From Veronia nyctiphanis (GTDB taxonomy: Bacteria; Pseudomonadota; Gammaproteobacteria; Enterobacterales; Vibrionaceae): a stretch of DNA of 64,000 nt. The notes under the pieces are model-generated. The model saw only the letters and a program-made list of their open reading frames with translations, did not search any database and was not told the DNA's origin. Location: positions 1 to 64,000 of the forward strand of contig NZ_PEIB01000013.1 of assembly GCF_004116385.1 (NCBI RefSeq). Direction: 5' to 3'. Below are positions 25,771 to 36,211 of the stretch, one piece after another. Both the position numbers and the translations under genes were made by a program. How positions within the stretch are numbered: position 1 is the first letter of the stretch; each line of letters begins with the position of its first letter.

Positions 25771-26922
25771 ATGTCTTCATTAAGAATCACTTTTATCTCT
25801 ATCCCTTTTTTAGTGGCGGCACCCGCAATGGCTTTGTCAGGCAGTGATGCGCGCTCTGTCGCAATGGCTGGTACAGGGGTTGCCTCTGCGTCTTACCTTA
25901 CCGCGCCGTTTTATAACCCCGCTCAGTTAACCAACCATGTCGGCAGTGATGATTTTGGGTCACTGTTACCTTCGGTCACGCTTGGAGCAAACGACGAAGA
26001 GGACTTGTTTGGAAAAATTAAGGCTTTTCAGGCAGCTGACCGTGCGTGGCGTGAAGATCAAACAAATGTTGTAAAAGGGCTGAATCGGAGAGCTAAGTTG
26101 CTGGAAGTCGGGACGGGCCATGTTGATGTCAGTGCGTCCCTCGGTTTTGCTGTGGCTGTCCCCAACGACTTTCTCCCGATAAATGCCTACTCAAAAACGA
26201 CTGCGGTATCGCGAATAGAAGCCTCTGTGGCTCCCGAGGATTTTTTTGGCACACAACCTTTAAAATCCTACGTGCATGCCGTATCCGGTGCGACGGTTGA
26301 ATTTGGTTTAGCAATGGCACATGCGTTCACTTTGCCGTATCGGGACTATGTGTTTTCTGTAGGCCTGACACCTAAAGTGCAGCAGCTTGCTGTCCACAAC
26401 GCCAAAGAAACCTTGGATGCGTTTGAGGATGACAAGTATCAGATCCCAAGTGATTATCAATCTGCATCGGTATTTAATGCGGACATGGGGATGAGCTATA
26501 AACCCTCTCAATTTGTGACAGTTGGCTTTGTTGTCCAAAACGTTATTTCTCATGAACTTAAGAGTCATACCTCAAAAGGCGTACAGGTTACCTATCTCGT
26601 TGAGCCAGATTACAACGTGGGTATCGCGTTTGATAATCATTGGCTATTACTGAGTGCTGATTTAGATATCAATGAGACAAGACAGTTTAAAGAATTTGAG
26701 CCTGAGGGTCGTGAGTTGAAGCTGGGCGCCGAAGTGAACGCGTGGGATTGGGCACAGTTTCGGGGTGGCTACACCATGAATGTGTCAGGCGAAGAAGAAC
26801 TGAGCCAGTACTCTGCAGGGATTGGTTTTACGCCTTTCGGTGCTGTGGGTGTCGATCTCGGTGTTCAGTATCAATCGGAGCGCGACCTGGCTGTTTCCGC
26901 GCAATTTTTGATGACGTTTTAA
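25771..26922 (+). CDS. TraF-like/FadL-like outer-membrane beta-barrel protein, copy 2
   Basis: Paralogue of the preceding gene. Shared blocks include GSDARSVAMAGTGVASAS, LTAPFYNPAQL, DDFGSLLPS and a barrel-like end. The open frame begins at 25738, but the Met at 25771 (MSSLRITFISIPFLVAAPAMA) begins a proper signal peptide and has AGGAAAA upstream, giving 383 residues. The two copies have diverged strongly outside the conserved blocks, so the duplication is old. Function unknown, as for copy 1. Confidence 0.7.
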   Translation: MSSLRITFISIPFLVAAPAMALSGSDARSVAMAGTGVASASYLTAPFYNPAQLTNHVGSDDFGSLLPSVTLGANDEEDLFGKIKAFQAADRAWREDQTNVVKGLNRRAKLLEVGTGHVDVSASLGFAVAVPNDFLPINAYSKTTAVSRIEASVAPEDFFGTQPLKSYVHAVSGATVEFGLAMAHAFTLPYRDYVFSVGLTPKVQQLAVHNAKETLDAFEDDKYQIPSDYQSASVFNADMGMSYKPSQFVTVGFVVQNVISHELKSHTSKGVQVTYLVEPDYNVGIAFDNHWLLLSADLDINETRQFKEFEPEGRELKLGAEVNAWDWAQFRGGYTMNVSGEEELSQYSAGIGFTPFGAVGVDLGVQYQSERDLAVSAQFLMTF

Positions 26923-26925
26923 AAA

Positions 26926-26955
26926 AGAACGCGGTGTTGAACACCGCGTTTTTCG
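26926..26955. terminator. Terminator between copy 2 and gppA
   Basis: AACGCGGTGTT and AACACCGCGTT form a perfect stem flanked by A6 on the left and T5 on the right, so it can serve both convergent genes. Confidence 0.92.
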
Positions 26956-26969
26956 TTAGGTGATCTGGG

Positions 26970-28450
26970 TTAACTGATGGTCGTTGGCCAGCCCATATCG
27001 GATTGTTTTTGTGCTTCCTGTGCGAGTTCAACTGCCATGAGTGGATTTTTATCTACCAGCCGGCTTCCAACGTTAACGACAATGCATCTTCATCAGACTC
27101 CAACGAGAACATTGGTACTGCCTCTGATTGCCTTCGATGGCACAGAATGACAGCAAGGCGAAGCAGACGAAGCAGGCGATCAGCACTGACCGATGAGACC
27201 GCGTTCTGGTTACTCACTGACGATAAAGTATCTCGATAGCGACGGACCAGCTCGCAAAGCAGTTTTTTCTGCGCTCGTGTGAAGCCCGGTAAATCGGAGT
27301 GCTGCAGAATATAAGCCGCGTGCTCACCGTCTTGTTTGAAGCTTAAGGTGAGGCCTACTTCATGCAACTGTGCAGCACATTTGAGCATCTCATCACTAAC
27401 ATTTTCTGTCATCCATTCATTTTGTGTTTGCGATAGCAATCTACTGGCGACGTCAGATACGGATTGGGCATGAATTTCATCAAGCGAAAAACGGGTGCGT
27501 ATGCTTTGAATCGTACGGCTACGGATATCTTGCTGACGCATTGTATCCATCATTTCATACACCATGCCTTCACGCAGCGCGCCACCTGCCAGTGTCATTT
27601 CATCGATATCAAATGCTTCAAAGATAGCAATCAGAATTGACAAGCCACTTGGGAAAACCAGCGCTCGCTCAAGGGTAAGGCCTTCTATATCCAGCTCTTC
27701 AAGCTGACCACAGCCAATGGCTTGCTTGCGGAGTCGATGAAGCTTTTCCAGTGTAATGACTTCATCCATGCCCTGCGCAACCATAATTTCCTGTAATGCC
27801 TGCACAGTGCCGCTGGCACCCACGCACACATCCCAGCCAAGTTGCTTATATTGCGAAAGGATAGGAGATAAAACCTGCTTCGCGCCTGCGATGGCATTGT
27901 CGAAACTTTGTTTAGTCAGTGCGCGATCTTTAAAATGGTTTTCAAGCCAGGTGACACAGCCCATATTCAGACTATTAAGCGCAGCAGCATTAAAGCCTTC
28001 ACCGATGATTAGCTCAGTGCTTGCACCACCAATATCAACAACAAGACGCTTTCCTGTGCCGCCCGAGGTGTGCGCGACACCTTGGTAAATCGTGCGTGCT
28101 TCTTCCTGACCGCTGATGACATCAACGTTATGGCCGAGTATGGCGTCGGCTTTATGAATAAAATGATCGGCGTTTTTTGCGCTGCGAAGTGCAGCAGTAG
28201 CGACGATACGGATGTTGTTTGGGTCGATATCTTGCAGTCGTTCGGCAAACAGCGACAGGCAATCCCAACCGCGCTGCATGGCCTCTTCACTGAGATTCAG
28301 CTTGTCATCAAGACCTGCTGCGAGGCGAACTTTACGTTTAATTTTTGCCAGTATTTGTACACTGCCAGCAACCTCTCGAACAACCAACATGTGAAAGCTG
28401 TTCGAGCCAAGGTCAATGGCGGCATACAGGGGCGACGGCGAGTGTTCCAT
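26970..28450 (-). CDS. gppA: Guanosine pentaphosphate phosphohydrolase GppA (apparent frameshift)
   Basis: Ppx/GppA-family enzyme that converts pppGpp to ppGpp. The N-terminal actin-like domain has [14 protein letters not shown] and the second phosphate loop [13 protein letters not shown]; an HD-like domain follows. As read, the frame ends at 27053 after LEAGW. One base missing near 27057-27062 restores a tail ([16 protein letters not shown], then [11 protein letters not shown]) to a stop at 26970-26972. Repaired length is about 493 residues (E. coli 494). It lies just downstream of rhlB in the same direction, as in E. coli. Confidence 0.93.
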
Positions 28451-28471
28451 GCTGTGTTACCCCTGAGATGC

Positions 28472-29782
28472 TTAGGCTTTGTTTGCCGGACGACGGCGAC
28501 CACGGCCACGTTGCTGACCGGAAGATTGTCGGTTAGACGAGCCTGTATTACGTCGACTGTTAACTTGACGTGGCTTTTGAACGCGGATTGGCGGTGGTAG
28601 GTCATCAAGCAGTGCTGTTGCGTCGTAATCAGACACAGGGATAGCGTGCTGAATGTACTCTTCAATAGATGGCAAGTTAATGGCGTACTCTTCACAGGCG
28701 AAGCTGATGGAGTGACCACTTGCACCAGCACGACCTGTACGGCCGATACGGTGAACATAATCTTCAGAATCGTCAGGAAGATCGTAGTTGAAGACGTGTG
28801 TTACCTGAGGGATATGTAAGCCACGCGCGGCAACATCGGTTGCGACCAGAATGTCGACCTGACCTTTTGTGAATTCTTCGAGGATCCTCACACGTTTCTT
28901 CTGCGGTACATCACCTGTCAGAAGCCCAACACGGTGTCCGTCGGCAGCAAGATGTCCCCAAATGTTTTCACAGCGGTGCTTGGTGTTAGCAAAAATAATT
29001 GCGCGCTCAGGCCAATCTTCTTCAACCAGCGTTTGCAGTAAACGCATTTTGTCGCTGTTCGATGGATAGAACAATTCTTCCTGAATGCGGTGACCTGTTT
29101 TTTGTTCAGGTTCAACAACAACATGTTCTGGGCTTGTCATGTGCTCGAAAGCCAGCTCCTGAACACGGTACGACAAGGTCGCAGAAAACAGCATGTTCAG
29201 GCGTTCCGCCGGTGCTGGCATTCTGCGGAATAGGAAACGGATATCTTTAATGAAACCAAGGTCGAACATACGGTCGGCTTCATCCAATACAACAACCTGA
29301 ATCGATTTGAAGTCCAAAACGCGCTGTTTGTAGAAATCAATAATACGGCCTGTGGTACCGATCAGGATATCAACGCCGTCTTCAAGCTTCTTCTGTTGCT
29401 TTTCATACGCTTCACCACCATAGGCAAGGCCTGCGGTGATCGACGTTGATGCCAGCATAGGTGCTGCATCATTGTAAATCTGAATCGCCAGTTCACGGGT
29501 TGGCGCCATGATAATGGCCCGTGGGTGGTTCTGACGTCTGCCCTCAGGTGCCTCAGTGGTTAGAAGGTGATTAAAAGTTGCAGTCAAGAATGCCAGGGTC
29601 TTTCCTGTGCCTGTCTGGGCCTGTCCTGCGATGTCTCGGCCGGTGAGCAGGACCGGCAATGCCTGAGCTTGGATAGGGGTACAATTATGAAACCCTTTTT
29701 CATCCAATCCCTTCAAAACATCGGCGTGAAGACCGAGTTCGGCAAATTTCTGCTCTGTGATATGAGTCATTTTCATTCGCAT
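28472..29782 (-). CDS. rhlB: ATP-dependent RNA helicase RhlB
   Basis: DEAD-box helicase of the RNA degradosome. Q motif TPIQAQALP, Walker A AQTGTGKT, the DEAD motif [14 protein letters not shown], and motif [13 protein letters not shown] are all present; the tail is basic and Arg/Gln-rich. Length 436 (E. coli 421). Three in-frame Met codons open the gene ([13 protein letters not shown]); alignment favours the third, but no clear ribosome site decides. It diverges from trxA, the standard arrangement. Confidence 0.95.
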   Translation of the reverse strand: MRMKMTHITEQKFAELGLHADVLKGLDEKGFHNCTPIQAQALPVLLTGRDIAGQAQTGTGKTLAFLTATFNHLLTTEAPEGRRQNHPRAIIMAPTRELAIQIYNDAAPMLASTSITAGLAYGGEAYEKQQKKLEDGVDILIGTTGRIIDFYKQRVLDFKSIQVVVLDEADRMFDLGFIKDIRFLFRRMPAPAERLNMLFSATLSYRVQELAFEHMTSPEHVVVEPEQKTGHRIQEELFYPSNSDKMRLLQTLVEEDWPERAIIFANTKHRCENIWGHLAADGHRVGLLTGDVPQKKRVRILEEFTKGQVDILVATDVAARGLHIPQVTHVFNYDLPDDSEDYVHRIGRTGRAGASGHSISFACEEYAINLPSIEEYIQHAIPVSDYDATALLDDLPPPIRVQKPRQVNSRRNTGSSNRQSSGQQRGRGRRRPANKA

Positions 29783-29888
29783 AGAATATCAGCTTAGACT
29801 TGCAATACGATAGTGAATACATTCAAATAGTGCGATGTTTTGCTGGTTGGTTATTAACCAGCGACGAAAATTATCATTGGAGTGGAAG

Positions 29889-30215
29889 ATGAGCGACAAG
29901 ATTTTGCAGCTGAGCGACGACAGTTTTGATACTGATGTGATCGGTGCTGCTGGCCCTGTACTGGTAGACTTTTGGGCAGAATGGTGTGGCCCTTGTAAGA
30001 TGATTGCACCGATTCTGGACGAAATTGCCGACGAGTACGAAGGCAAAGTGACCATCGGTAAGCTGAACATCGATCAGAACGCAGGAACGCCACCAAAATT
30101 TGGTATTCGTGGTATTCCAACGCTGCTGCTGTTCAAGGATGGCTCTGTTGCTGCGACCAAGGTAGGCGCTTTGTCAAAGACTCAGCTGAAAGAATTCCTG
30201 GACGCGAACCTGTAA
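29889..30215 (+). CDS. trxA: Thioredoxin 1
   Basis: Cytosolic dithiol reductant. The active site WCGPC lies in [12 protein letters not shown], and the cis-Pro in [12 protein letters not shown]. The frame extends upstream to 29835, but ATG 29889 ([13 protein letters not shown]) has GGAGTGGAAG directly before it and gives 108 residues, close to the E. coli protein. Confidence 0.97.
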   Translation: MSDKILQLSDDSFDTDVIGAAGPVLVDFWAEWCGPCKMIAPILDEIADEYEGKVTIGKLNIDQNAGTPPKFGIRGIPTLLLFKDGSVAATKVGALSKTQLKEFLDANL

Positions 30216-30401
30216 GTGTGATGATGAGTCGCGTACAAATTTGCACGCGGCTCAATCTTTATCCATTTCCTAGACAGTCAGAAGATCTAGTGCTACCTTA
30301 ATGCACGTAGATTGTTCATATCCACTTCTGACCACTGACCAGCTCAATGGCTCCTAACTTTTAATCAGACCTCAACTTTGACAGACAAGACACTCACCAC
30401 T
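30216..30401 (+). other. trxA-rho intergenic leader
   Basis: A 186-base leader with a stem GAGTCGCGT/ACGCGGCTC at 30226-30253 that may end trxA, though no strong T run follows. In E. coli, rho is autogenously attenuated within such a leader. No leader peptide with a ribosome site is obvious here. Confidence 0.5.
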
Positions 30402-31667
30402 ATGAATCTTACCGAACTGAAGAATCAGGCAGTTTCTACCCTGGTTTCCCTGGGCGAAAGTATGGGCCTCGAAAACCTTGCTCGCCTGAGAAAACAAGAC
30501 ATTATTTTTGCTATCCTCAAGCAACACGCGAAAGGTGGCGAAGATATATTCGGCAATGGTGTCCTTGAAATTCTTCAGGATGGTTTCGGTTTCTTGCGGA
30601 GTGCGGACAGCTCGTATTTGGCAGGACCGGACGACATTTATGTCTCACCAAGCCAAATTCGTCGCTTTAACCTGCGAACGGGTGATACGATTTCCGGCAA
30701 AATTCGCCCACCGAAAGACGGCGAACGCTATTTTGCCCTGCTGAAAGTTAACGAAGTAAACCACGACAAACCTGACAACGCCCGCAACAAAATCCTCTTC
30801 GAAAACCTTACCCCACTTCATGCCAACGAACGTATGGTCATGGAACGTGGTAATGGTTCAACCGAAGACATCACGGCGCGTGTACTGGATTTGGCATCGC
30901 CAATCGGTAAAGGCCAGCGCGGTCTTATCGTGGCACCGCCAAAAGCGGGTAAAACTTTGCTGCTGCAAAACATTGCACAGAGCATTGCCCACAATCACCC
31001 AGAGTGTGAGCTGATGGTACTTCTGATTGACGAACGTCCGGAAGAAGTTACCGAAATGCAACGTCTGGTGAAAGGCGAAGTGGTTGCCTCAACGTTCGAT
31101 GAGCCAGCAAGCCGTCACGTTCAGGTAGCTGAAATGGTTATCGAAAAGGCAAAACGTCTGGTTGAGCACAAAAAAGACGTGGTTATCCTGCTGGACTCGA
31201 TCACGCGTCTGGCCCGTGCATACAACACCGTGGTGCCAAGTTCAGGTAAAGTCCTGACCGGTGGTGTTGACGCCAATGCACTGCATCGCCCTAAGCGTTT
31301 CTTCGGTGCTGCGCGTAACGTAGAAGAGGGCGGAAGCCTGACCATCATTGCAACAGCGCTGGTTGATACTGGCTCTAAGATGGACGAAGTTATCTACGAA
31401 GAATTCAAGGGTACAGGTAATATGGAACTGCACCTGTCTCGTAAGATTGCTGAGAAGCGCGTCTTCCCAGCTATCGACTTTACCCGTTCAGGTACTCGTC
31501 GCGAGGAACTATTGACTAAAGCGGACGAGCTTCAGAAAATGTGGATCCTGCGTAAGATTGTACATCCTATGGGTGAAATCGAAGGCATGGAGTTCCTGAT
31601 TGATAAGCTGGCCATGTCGAAAACGAACGACGACTTCTTTGAAGCGATGCGTCGCCAAAAATCGTAG
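30402..31667 (+). CDS. rho: Transcription termination factor Rho
   Basis: Hexameric RNA-dependent ATPase. The N-terminal OSB fold holds [14 protein letters not shown]; the P-loop is [13 protein letters not shown]; Walker B is [16 protein letters not shown]; and the R-loop region follows. The frame can be read from a TTG at 30378, but the ATG at 30402 ([14 protein letters not shown]) aligns with E. coli Rho, giving 421 residues (E. coli 419). There is no clear Shine-Dalgarno sequence. Confidence 0.98.
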   Translation: MNLTELKNQAVSTLVSLGESMGLENLARLRKQDIIFAILKQHAKGGEDIFGNGVLEILQDGFGFLRSADSSYLAGPDDIYVSPSQIRRFNLRTGDTISGKIRPPKDGERYFALLKVNEVNHDKPDNARNKILFENLTPLHANERMVMERGNGSTEDITARVLDLASPIGKGQRGLIVAPPKAGKTLLLQNIAQSIAHNHPECELMVLLIDERPEEVTEMQRLVKGEVVASTFDEPASRHVQVAEMVIEKAKRLVEHKKDVVILLDSITRLARAYNTVVPSSGKVLTGGVDANALHRPKRFFGAARNVEEGGSLTIIATALVDTGSKMDEVIYEEFKGTGNMELHLSRKIAEKRVFPAIDFTRSGTRREELLTKADELQKMWILRKIVHPMGEIEGMEFLIDKLAMSKTNDDFFEAMRRQKS

Positions 31668-31691
31668 TTTGACGTAAGCCTGCGTTATCAT

Positions 31692-31720
31692 AAAAGCACT
31701 GCCTCTGGCGGTGCTTTTTC
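31692..31720 (+). terminator. Terminator of rho
   Basis: AAAAGCACTGCC and GGCGGTGCTTTTT form a stem with a CTCT loop and a T tract. Confidence 0.92.
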
Positions 31721-31762
31721 GTGTCAGACGTTTAAAAACTACAGGATGTTCAGGGATACACA

Positions 31763-32761
31763 ATGAGGATGAAGTATCTTCAAGTAGCACTTTTACTGGC
31801 CACAATGTGGGTAAGCCCCTATGTAACGGCGACAACGCTGAATGTAGATGCCGTTAACGCTGAGCTAGCCAGTTATCATTACAAGACCGCAACGCAAAAC
31901 GCGGCTTCCCTTTTTCATGCCAACAACTTCAAGCAGTTGGATTTATACCTTGCCGAGTTGCCTCTTCTTACTCAAGAAGCTGTTTTTGACTTTCTATGTC
32001 GTCAGACAACCGACCTGTCGACAATGACACCGGAGCGTGAGACGTTTTTGGTCAAGCTCAGTCATCTTCAGCCTACCTATTTGGTGAAAGAAAGTATTGG
32101 TACTTATTGGGTCACGAAACCTGTCTTCAATTATTCCGGTAGCGCCCGCTGGATACTCAATCGCTGGCAAATCAAATTGCTCGCTGACGAGGCCGCCACC
32201 CAACTGCTTTACGATAATCTCATTTTGTCGAAATGGATGTCTTTTGGTGGTAAGGACTACACGCTTCGCCGCGCAGCGATCGTTTCTTTGATTGAAAATC
32301 AAAGTATTGAGAAGGTTCAGGTGCTGAAAGCACTGTTTATTGATGATGAGGGGATGATGTGGTCGCCTGATAATGCGGTATTGGCTGCGCTGGCCGTCAG
32401 ACTTCAGGATGCTAAACTGATGCATCAGCTTTGGAGTAGCAAGTCAGACAATTACAGTCTCGAAGCGCTGGAACAATTTGATAAACCTGAGCTCTCTGAG
32501 TTTGCCGCGCAGATGCTGATTGATGCGACTGCCAATTCGACGCTTCGCAGCCATGCGCTTGAAATACTGGCTGGTGTAAATCCAATGCCAGACATAGTGC
32601 GTAACTATCTGGCTAAAGAGCTGAGCCGACGCTGGAAGGGCGAAGAAATTGCAAAGCTGATGATAGAGGAGGGCAATGTTGCACTCCTTGACGACATTGC
32701 GGCGAAAGCCAATGCAATAGCCCAAAGAAACGTCGTGAAAGCCAAGTCACTTTCACAATAA
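31763..32761 (+). CDS. Exported helical-repeat protein of unknown function
   Basis: A 332-residue protein with a signal peptide (MRMKYLQVALLLATMWVSPY, cleavage near VTA-TT). The mature chain is nearly all helical, with spaced Leu/Ala patterns (DNAVLAALAVRLQDAKLM, then STLRSHALEILAGV) resembling HEAT-like repeats, so a periplasmic scaffold or binding role is possible. I do not recognise a named family. It lies between rho and ubiD with its own upstream gap; the start has AGGGA eight bases upstream. Confidence 0.7.
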   Translation: MRMKYLQVALLLATMWVSPYVTATTLNVDAVNAELASYHYKTATQNAASLFHANNFKQLDLYLAELPLLTQEAVFDFLCRQTTDLSTMTPERETFLVKLSHLQPTYLVKESIGTYWVTKPVFNYSGSARWILNRWQIKLLADEAATQLLYDNLILSKWMSFGGKDYTLRRAAIVSLIENQSIEKVQVLKALFIDDEGMMWSPDNAVLAALAVRLQDAKLMHQLWSSKSDNYSLEALEQFDKPELSEFAAQMLIDATANSTLRSHALEILAGVNPMPDIVRNYLAKELSRRWKGEEIAKLMIEEGNVALLDDIAAKANAIAQRNVVKAKSLSQ

Positions 32762-32857
32762 GCTGTGATGCTGGTCAGTCCCGCTCATCAGAGTCGGCGC
32801 TGCTAATCATCTTTGTTGCCGTTATAATCGGCACATCCTGAAAAACCTGAGCAGGCT

Positions 32858-34735
32858 ATGAAATTTTCCGATTTACGTGATTTTATTGAATACCTTGAGT
32901 CCATCGGTGAACTCAAGCGCATTACCCATCCTGTCGATCCACATCAGGAGATGACAGAAATCAGTGATCGTGTGCTGCGCGCTGGTGGTCCGGCGCTACT
33001 GTTCGAAAATCCGGTGGGGTACGACATACCCGTGCTGGCAAACCTATTCGGTACACCCAAACGTGTTGCCATTGGTATGGGGCGCAGTGATGTTTTGGAG
33101 CTGCGTGATGTCGGTAAGCTGATGGCTTACCTGAAAGAGCCTGAGCCCCCACAGGGATTCCGGGATGCACTGGATAAGCTGCCCGTATTCAGACAAGTAT
33201 TGAACATGCCAGTGAAACGGCTTCGAAAAGCGCCGTGCCAAGAGATTGTCTGGCAGGGAGATGAGGTCGACCTTGATAAAATCCCTGTGATGGGTGCTGG
33301 CCCGGTGACGTCGCACCGCTGCTGACATGGGGCCTGACCATTACGAAAGGGCCCTCGAAAAAACGCCAGAACATTGGTATTTACCGACAGCAAAAAATTG
33401 GTAAGAACAAAGTCATCATGCGTTGGCTCGCTCACCGTGGCGGTGCATTGGATTTGCGAGATTGGATGGAAACCCACCCTGGTGAACCATTCCCGATCTC
33501 TGTCGCCTACGGCGCTGATCCCGCAACCATTTTGGGAGCTGTGACCCCTGTGCCGGATACGCTATCTGAGTATGCGTTTGCAGGCCTGTTGCGTGGCAGT
33601 AAGACGGAGGTGGTGAAAAGCCTCAGCAACGGGTTAGATGTGCCGGCAAGTGCCGAAATCGTCATGGAAGGCTATATCGACCCGAGTGAATACGCTGATG
33701 AAGGGCCATACGGCGACCATACTCTACTACAACGAGGTAGAGCGCCATCATGTTTTCACCATTACCCATGTCAGCATGCGTCAGAAACCGATTTATCACA
33801 GCACTTACACGGGTCGTCCGCCCGATGAGCCTGCCGTACTCGGCGTTGCGCTTAACGAAGTGTTTGTGCCGATACTGCAAAAGCAGTTTCCAGAGATTGT
33901 CGATTTTTATCTTCCGCCTGAGGGGTGTTCATACCGCGCGGCGGTAGTAACCATGAAGAAACAATACCCGGGTCATGCCAAGCGGGTGATGATGGGGGTA
34001 TGGTCGTTCCTTCGCCAGTTCATGTACACCAAATACGTTATTGTCTGTGATGAAGACGTGGATGCCCGCGATTGGGCGAGTGTCGTTAACGCCATGACGA
34101 CGCGCATGGATCCGGTAAGAGATACCTTGCTTATCGAGCATACACCAATAGATTCGCTTGATTTTGCTTCGCCAGTCGTCGGCTTGGGCTCCAAAATGGG
34201 GCTGGATGTGACGAAAAAGTGGGAAGCTGAGCTGGCTGGGTATGCCAATGATGCAGCGCGCGTTACCAATCAGTCAGAAATCGATGATTGCGTGGCGGTA
34301 CTTAAAGCGAATCACCCCGAGTTTGCTGATATTTATCTTCCGCCAGAAGCCCACCAACATGGCATGGTGATGGCTACCATTAATAAGCAATCGGCTGGTG
34401 ATGGCCCTCGCCTGATAGAAGCGATTTGGTCAACGCTGGATAAGGTCGCTGATGTGAAATTTGTGATGCTCTTTGATGATGAAGACGTCAACATCCGCGA
34501 TTGGAACGATGTAATTTGGGCAATAACCACCCGAATGGATCCGGCTCGTGATACCCTGTTGCGCGAAAACGAGCAGAGCGGTGATCCGCAGGCTCTGCGT
34601 CCCGGGTCTAAAATGGGCTTAGATGCCACAAATAAATGGCCGGGTGAAACACAGCGTGAATGGGGAACGCCCATCACCAAAGATCCCGACACTGTGTCTC
34701 GTGTTGACGCAATGTGGGATAAATTAGGGATTTAA
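32858..34735 (+). CDS. ubiD: UbiD 4-hydroxy-3-polyprenylbenzoate decarboxylase, long form (two apparent frameshifts)
   Basis: prFMN-dependent decarboxylase of ubiquinone synthesis. N-terminal [20 protein letters not shown] and central [19 protein letters not shown] match E. coli UbiD. The frame breaks near 33293 (one base lost; MHCWP-type segment) and near 33722 (two bases lost within GDHTGYYNEVE), and these together restore the original frame. The repaired protein is about 626 residues against 497 in E. coli. The extra length is a second copy of the C-terminal domain: [11 protein letters not shown]...[10 protein letters not shown]...TTRMDP recurs as [11 protein letters not shown]...[10 protein letters not shown]...TTRMDP. 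It overlaps the ferredoxin gene by one base. Confidence 0.93.
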
Positions 34736-35001
34736 TGTTGTTTACCGTGCACCTGATGCCAAGTGATGAACAGTTTATGGTCTCAGAACATCAGACCATT
34801 CTTGCTGCTGCGCTTGAAGCAGGTGTCCGGTTTCCTAACCGCTGTCAGATTGGTGCTTGCGCGACCTGTCTGTGTCAGATGATTGAGGGAGAGGTTCAAT
34901 ACCGTCTCGATCCGGTTATGACGGCAGAAGAGAAAGCACAGGGATGGGTATTTACTTGTCAGGCTTACCCAAAAACGGATCTTGTGCTGCAGTTAGATTA
35001 G
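34735..35001 (+). CDS. 2Fe-2S ferredoxin
   Basis: An 88-residue plant-type ferredoxin. Cluster ligands are in RCQIGACATCLCQ (C-x4-C-x2-C) and the last Cys in VFTCQAYP. Its ATG overlaps the ubiD stop (TAATG), so it is translationally coupled, and fre follows nine bases later. Fre-type flavin reductases resemble the reductase part of ferredoxin-containing oxygenases, so a small redox pair serving the UbiD/prFMN pathway or a ubiquinone hydroxylase is plausible but unproven. Resembles YfaE-like stand-alone ferredoxins. Confidence 0.88.
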   Translation: MLFTVHLMPSDEQFMVSEHQTILAAALEAGVRFPNRCQIGACATCLCQMIEGEVQYRLDPVMTAEEKAQGWVFTCQAYPKTDLVLQLD

Positions 35002-35010
35002 AGGAAAACA

Positions 35011-35729
35011 ATGCCAATCAATTGTGAAGTGACGTCAGTAACCGCACTGACCACCAATACATACCGGATACTACTAAAACCGGAACATGCTGTGACGTAC
35101 AAGGCTGGTCAATACCTTCTGGCCGTGATGGGCGAGAAAGATAAGCGTCCATTTTCTATTGCCAGCAGCCCATGTCGCCAAAATGGTCATGAACTGGAGC
35201 TGCACATTGGCGCAGCGGAAGAAAATCCTTACGCGATGCAAGTGGTCGAAGCAGCGAAAGCGGCGTTTGAAAAAGGCGATGCGTCTTTTCTGATTGAAGG
35301 CCCTGAAGGTAATGCATGGCTTCGTGAGGAAACACAGCGTCCATTGGTATTGATTGCTGGTGGTACAGGCTTTTCGTATGTCCGCAGCATGCTTGACCAT
35401 TGTCTGAGCCAAAATGTCGACGTACCGATTTTCCTTTACTGGGGTGGTCGTGGTATAGAGCAGCTTTACGCGAATGAAGAGCTTGAAGCGCTGGCACTCA
35501 AGCACGCAAATTTGACCTATGTACCGTGGTTCAGGACGCTGTTGAAGGCTGGGCGGGTAAGACAGGTACGGTTTTAGACGCGGTGATGGAAGACTTTATT
35601 TCCCTGTCTACCTACGATATCTACATCGCAGGCCGATTCGAAATGGCAGGTGCTGCCAGAGAGTTATTCAGCACTGAGCGTGGTGCTTCTCGCAGCAGCA
35701 TGTACGCAGATGCGTTCGCCTTCCTGTAA
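35011..35729 (+). CDS. fre: NAD(P)H-flavin reductase Fre (apparent frameshift)
   Basis: Reduces free FMN/FAD with NAD(P)H. The flavin site [10 protein letters not shown] and nucleotide site [14 protein letters not shown] are intact. The frame as given ends at 35577 after [10 protein letters not shown]. One base missing at about 35526 restores [20 protein letters not shown] and the C-terminal [16 protein letters not shown] to a stop at 35729. Repaired length is about 239 residues (E. coli 233). Third gene of the ubiD-ferredoxin-fre operon; could supply reduced FMN for the prenylated cofactor. Confidence 0.93.
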
Positions 35730-35746
35730 AAAAGCGCTTCCTAATA

Positions 35747-35774
35747 AAAAACACCGCGAACCTCGCGGTGTTTT
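35747..35774 (+). terminator. Terminator of the ubiD-fre operon
   Basis: AAAACACCGCGA and CGCGGTGTTTT form a perfect stem with a T tail. Confidence 0.92.
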
Positions 35775-36211
35775 CAGTTGTATAAAGCCTAGTTACTCGC
35801 TTCTCTCTACAACCTGAAATCGATTACATCTGGTTTCTGAAAACAAATCACATCTTATGTATTAAGTGTATTATCCCAATTTATTTCAATAATCCAGTTT
35901 TTTATACAACCTCTGGTTGCACCTCATGAGTTGTAGAATAATTCCCAACCCAGCTTATTTACAGTTACTAATATCAGTATTCGTTGTTTTTACGTCGTGT
36001 GATACGCAAAATCTTATTTTGTAAAACAATTAATGTGTCCGATTAATCTCTATTACGTTAAGGGCGCAATGATTGCGTAGACTTTCTACCTTACCACGGC
36101 GGGACGTATTGATACTTTGAAGGGGCAGGGCGAAAGTATCCGATAGTCAGATTTAGATAAAAGCTCGCCCAAAACAGTCAGGAATACAAAGAAACTGGGT
36201 GATGAATGGAG
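35775..36211. other. Intergenic region between fre and uspA
   Basis: About 440 bases without a supported gene. The left half (35775-36050) is A+T rich. The right half is more G+C rich and contains several strong inverted repeats, described as a separate ncRNA candidate at 36065-36170. Confidence 0.5.
36065..36170. ncRNA. Candidate structured RNA with a possible H-type pseudoknot
   Basis: CGCAAT/ATTGCG pair at 36065-36077. GATACTTT (36111-36118) pairs with AAAGTATC (36133-36140). The loop of this hairpin contains GGGCG (36128-36132), which can pair with CGCCC at 36166-36170, an H-type pseudoknot. There is no coding frame and no T run. It matches no riboswitch I recognise, and the strand is undecided: it could be a 3' UTR of uspA or a rightward sRNA. 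Confidence 0.3.

Noticed and set aside
24372-26922. Conjugation or plasmid-transfer locus from the TraF name
   Set aside because: No pilus, relaxase or coupling genes occur anywhere in the window, and the neighbours are core chromosomal genes.
36061-36140. Cyclic di-GMP (GEMM) riboswitch before uspA or fre
   Set aside because: The conserved GCAAAGC-type core and receptor tetraloop pattern are absent; only general stem-loops are present.
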